Source: Streptomyces sp. NRRL F-5135 (GTDB taxonomy: Bacteria; Actinomycetota; Actinomycetes; Streptomycetales; Streptomycetaceae). From it: a stretch of DNA of 64,000 bases. A program made the position numbers and the translations under genes. Shown piece by piece: positions 62,670-64,000 of this stretch (positions within the stretch are counted from its first letter, which is position 1; every line of letters begins with the position of its first letter). The stretch is from positions 271,081 to 335,080 of the forward strand of contig NZ_JOHR01000002.1 in the NCBI RefSeq assembly GCF_000719775.1. The letters run 5' to 3'. Below the pieces are notes generated by a model. That model was not told the DNA's origin. It saw only the letters and a program-made list of their open reading frames with translations, and ran no database searches.

Positions 62670-63677
62670 ATGGATCTCGACGTCTTCGTGACAGCCCACC
62701 GGGCGGAGTGGGACCGCCTGGACCAGCTCCTGCGCCGCGGCCGCAGGCTCACCGGGGCCGAGGCCGACGAATTGGTCGCCCTCTACCAGCGCACCGCGAC
62801 GCACCTCTCCCTGATCCAGTCCAGCGCTCCTGATCCCACACTCACCACGCGTCTCACTCAACTCGTGGCTCGTGCTCGGGCGACGGTCACCGGCACTCGC
62901 CGTGCCACCTGGCATGACGCCGCCCGCTTCCTCACAGCGGGTTTCCCGGCGGCGGTCTACGAATCCCGCCGTTGGTGGATACCGACGGCGCTCCTTTCCA
63001 CCCTCCTCGCCGCGATCATCGGCTGGTGGATCGGGGCCCATCCAGAGGTCCAGTCGGCGATAGGAGCCCCGGAAGATCTCCGGCAGATGACCCGGCCGGG
63101 CGGCGAGTACGAGACGTACTACTCGAGCCATCCCGCGGCCTCCTTCGCGGCCCAGGTCTGGACGAACAATGCCCAGGCGGCAGCCATGTGCCTGGTCCTG
63201 GGGGCCTTCTTCTGCCTCCCGGTGATCTGGATCCTCTTCATCAACGTGCTCAACCTGGGTGTGGGCATCGGCCTGATGTCCTCGGCCGGGCGCCTGGACA
63301 TCTTTCTGGGGCTGATCCTTCCGCACGGTCTGCTCGAACTGACGGCGGTCTTCGTCGCGGCGGGTACGGGACTCCGCCTCGGCTGGACCTTGATCGACCC
63401 GGGCCCCTACAGCCGCCGCACCGCCCTGGCCCGGCAGGGCCGAGCAGCCCTCGGCATGGCCATCGGCCTGGCGCTGGTGCTCTTCGTGTCCGGCCTGATC
63501 GAAGGCTTCGTCACCCCGTCCGGCCTCCCCACATGGGCGCGGATCAGCATGGGCGTCGTCGCGGAGCTGGTCTTTCTGACATACGTCTATGTCCTCGGCG
63601 GCCGAGCGGCGCGAGCCGGCGACATCGGCGACGTACAGGACACCGACCGAAGCGCCGAGCTGCCCGTCGCGGCCTGA
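62670..63677 (+). CDS. SpoIIM (stage II sporulation protein M) family membrane protein
   Basis: A 335-aa protein with about five membrane segments. The N-terminal 90 residues are cytoplasmic (LDVFVTAHRAEWDRLDQLLR). The membrane part has FPAAVYESRRWWIPTALLSTLLAAIIGWWIGA, AAAMCLVLGAFFCLPVIWILFINVLNLGVGIGL and LGLILPHGLLELTAVFVAAGTGLRLG, the family's conserved LPHGLxEL segment. Streptomyces does not form endospores, so the name reflects family only. ATG 62670 has GGAG about 8 bp upstream. It is divergent from the RDD gene, a common pairing. Confidence 0.9.
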   Translation: MDLDVFVTAHRAEWDRLDQLLRRGRRLTGAEADELVALYQRTATHLSLIQSSAPDPTLTTRLTQLVARARATVTGTRRATWHDAARFLTAGFPAAVYESRRWWIPTALLSTLLAAIIGWWIGAHPEVQSAIGAPEDLRQMTRPGGEYETYYSSHPAASFAAQVWTNNAQAAAMCLVLGAFFCLPVIWILFINVLNLGVGIGLMSSAGRLDIFLGLILPHGLLELTAVFVAAGTGLRLGWTLIDPGPYSRRTALARQGRAALGMAIGLALVLFVSGLIEGFVTPSGLPTWARISMGVVAELVFLTYVYVLGGRAARAGDIGDVQDTDRSAELPVAA

Positions 63678-63697
63678 TGTGCGTCAGGCGTCCTCGA

Positions 63698-64000
63698 CCT
63701 GTTAGTCTCCTCTTCGCCTCACAAAGACCGTTGACATGGTCCGAGTGGGGAGGTAGATTTGAACGGTTGCCTCGGGAGCTGGACAAGCTCCAGGCCTGCT
63801 GCTTAAGATCTACGTCGCTCCGGATGGGAATTGAATTCCCAGGAGCACTCTTCGATTCGACATTCAGATGGTGAACGCCGATACGATCGGCGCGAAATCT
63901 TTCTGATAGAGTCGGAACCGCCGGAAAGGGAAACGCGAAAGCGGAGAACTGGAAAGCGAAACCCCGCTCCGACGGGGAATCGGACACGAAAGAGTCTGAT
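63698..64000 (+). promoter_or_regulatory. Probable rRNA operon promoter and leader region
   Basis: The last 300 bp are markedly A/T-richer and lack genes. They end in CTGATAGAGTCGG (63903-63915) followed by GAAACGCGAAAGCGG-type sequence, and a further GTCTGAT at the edge (63994-64000). These strings match streptomycete rRNA leader sequences as I remember them. The 16S gene itself is beyond the window. Confidence 0.6.
63731..63759 (+). promoter_or_regulatory. Consensus housekeeping promoter TTGACA-17-TAGATT
   Basis: TTGACA at 63731-63736 and TAGATT at 63754-63759, 17 bp apart, a near-ideal HrdB-type promoter reading right. Such a strong promoter suits an rRNA operon. Confidence 0.75.

Overview
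The window looks like a core chromosomal segment of a Streptomyces species or close relative. GC content is very high, many starts are GTG with GGAGG-type ribosome binding sites, and the developmental gene whiB is present together with WhiB-era neighbours (FbiA/FbiB, a block of LytR-CpsA-Psr proteins, DUF3499, DUF5719, SpoIIM-like). From memory, the gene order matches the region around whiB (SCO3034) in S. coelicolor; I could not check this by search.

Layout. 1-6.4 kb: a two-component system, a GtrA membrane protein, purK-purE (overlapping) and an M19 dipeptidase. 6.7-9.6 kb: a UDP-glucose/GDP-mannose-type dehydrogenase and, divergently, an acyl-CoA dehydrogenase (acd). 9.56-15.45 kb: an accessory island at the 3' end of acd. 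Its left half (9558-12181) is bounded by a 64-bp, nearly perfect direct repeat of the end of acd, which reads as attL/attR of an integrated element. It holds a truncated tyrosine recombinase, a broken XRE regulator, a DUF6879 gene and a 63-aa gene. Its right half (about 12.29-15.35 kb) lies between two copies of a roughly 100-bp terminator-containing repeat. It holds a flavoprotein gene divergent from an XRE/TPR regulator gene, then a string of very small genes. 15.5-20.1 kb: a small secreted protein and a D-glucarate catabolic cluster (dehydratase, KDG dehydratase, MFS transporter). 20.3-32.6 kb: five LCP-family cell-wall ligase genes, with a deaminase, a two-domain DUF1259 protein and a GT2 glycosyltransferase among them. 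32.9-41.8 kb: a TIGR03089 protein, a PGRP amidase, an NDP-sugar pyrophosphorylase, a frameshifted anti-sigma-type ATPase inside an inverted repeat, a DNA glycosylase and the F420 genes fbiB/fbiA. 41.9-49.9 kb: a cysteine-dioxygenase-like cupin with an odd insertion, a long regulatory region, whiB, a 1307-aa membrane glycosyltransferase and its DUF5719 partner. 50-58.9 kb: a metallopeptidase-like protein, DUF3499, lactate permease, manB, Trm112-like, a SIS isomerase, manA and a CDF transporter. 59.1-63.7 kb: ahcY, an unknown protein, an RDD protein and a SpoIIM-like protein. The window closes in what looks like the promoter and leader of a ribosomal RNA operon reading rightwards; no rRNA is reached.

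How the genes fit together. ManA, ManB and the NDP-sugar pyrophosphorylase could form a GDP-mannose route feeding the membrane glycosyltransferases, and the LCP proteins are the family that attaches glycopolymers to peptidoglycan. With the PGRP amidase this gives the segment a cell-envelope theme. AhcY serves methyl-cycle turnover and FbiA/FbiB make coenzyme F420. The most unusual material is the acd-targeting island, with small-protein/XRE modules I cannot assign to a described system. Other oddities are the inverted repeat around the broken anti-sigma gene and in-frame low-complexity insertions in several core enzymes.
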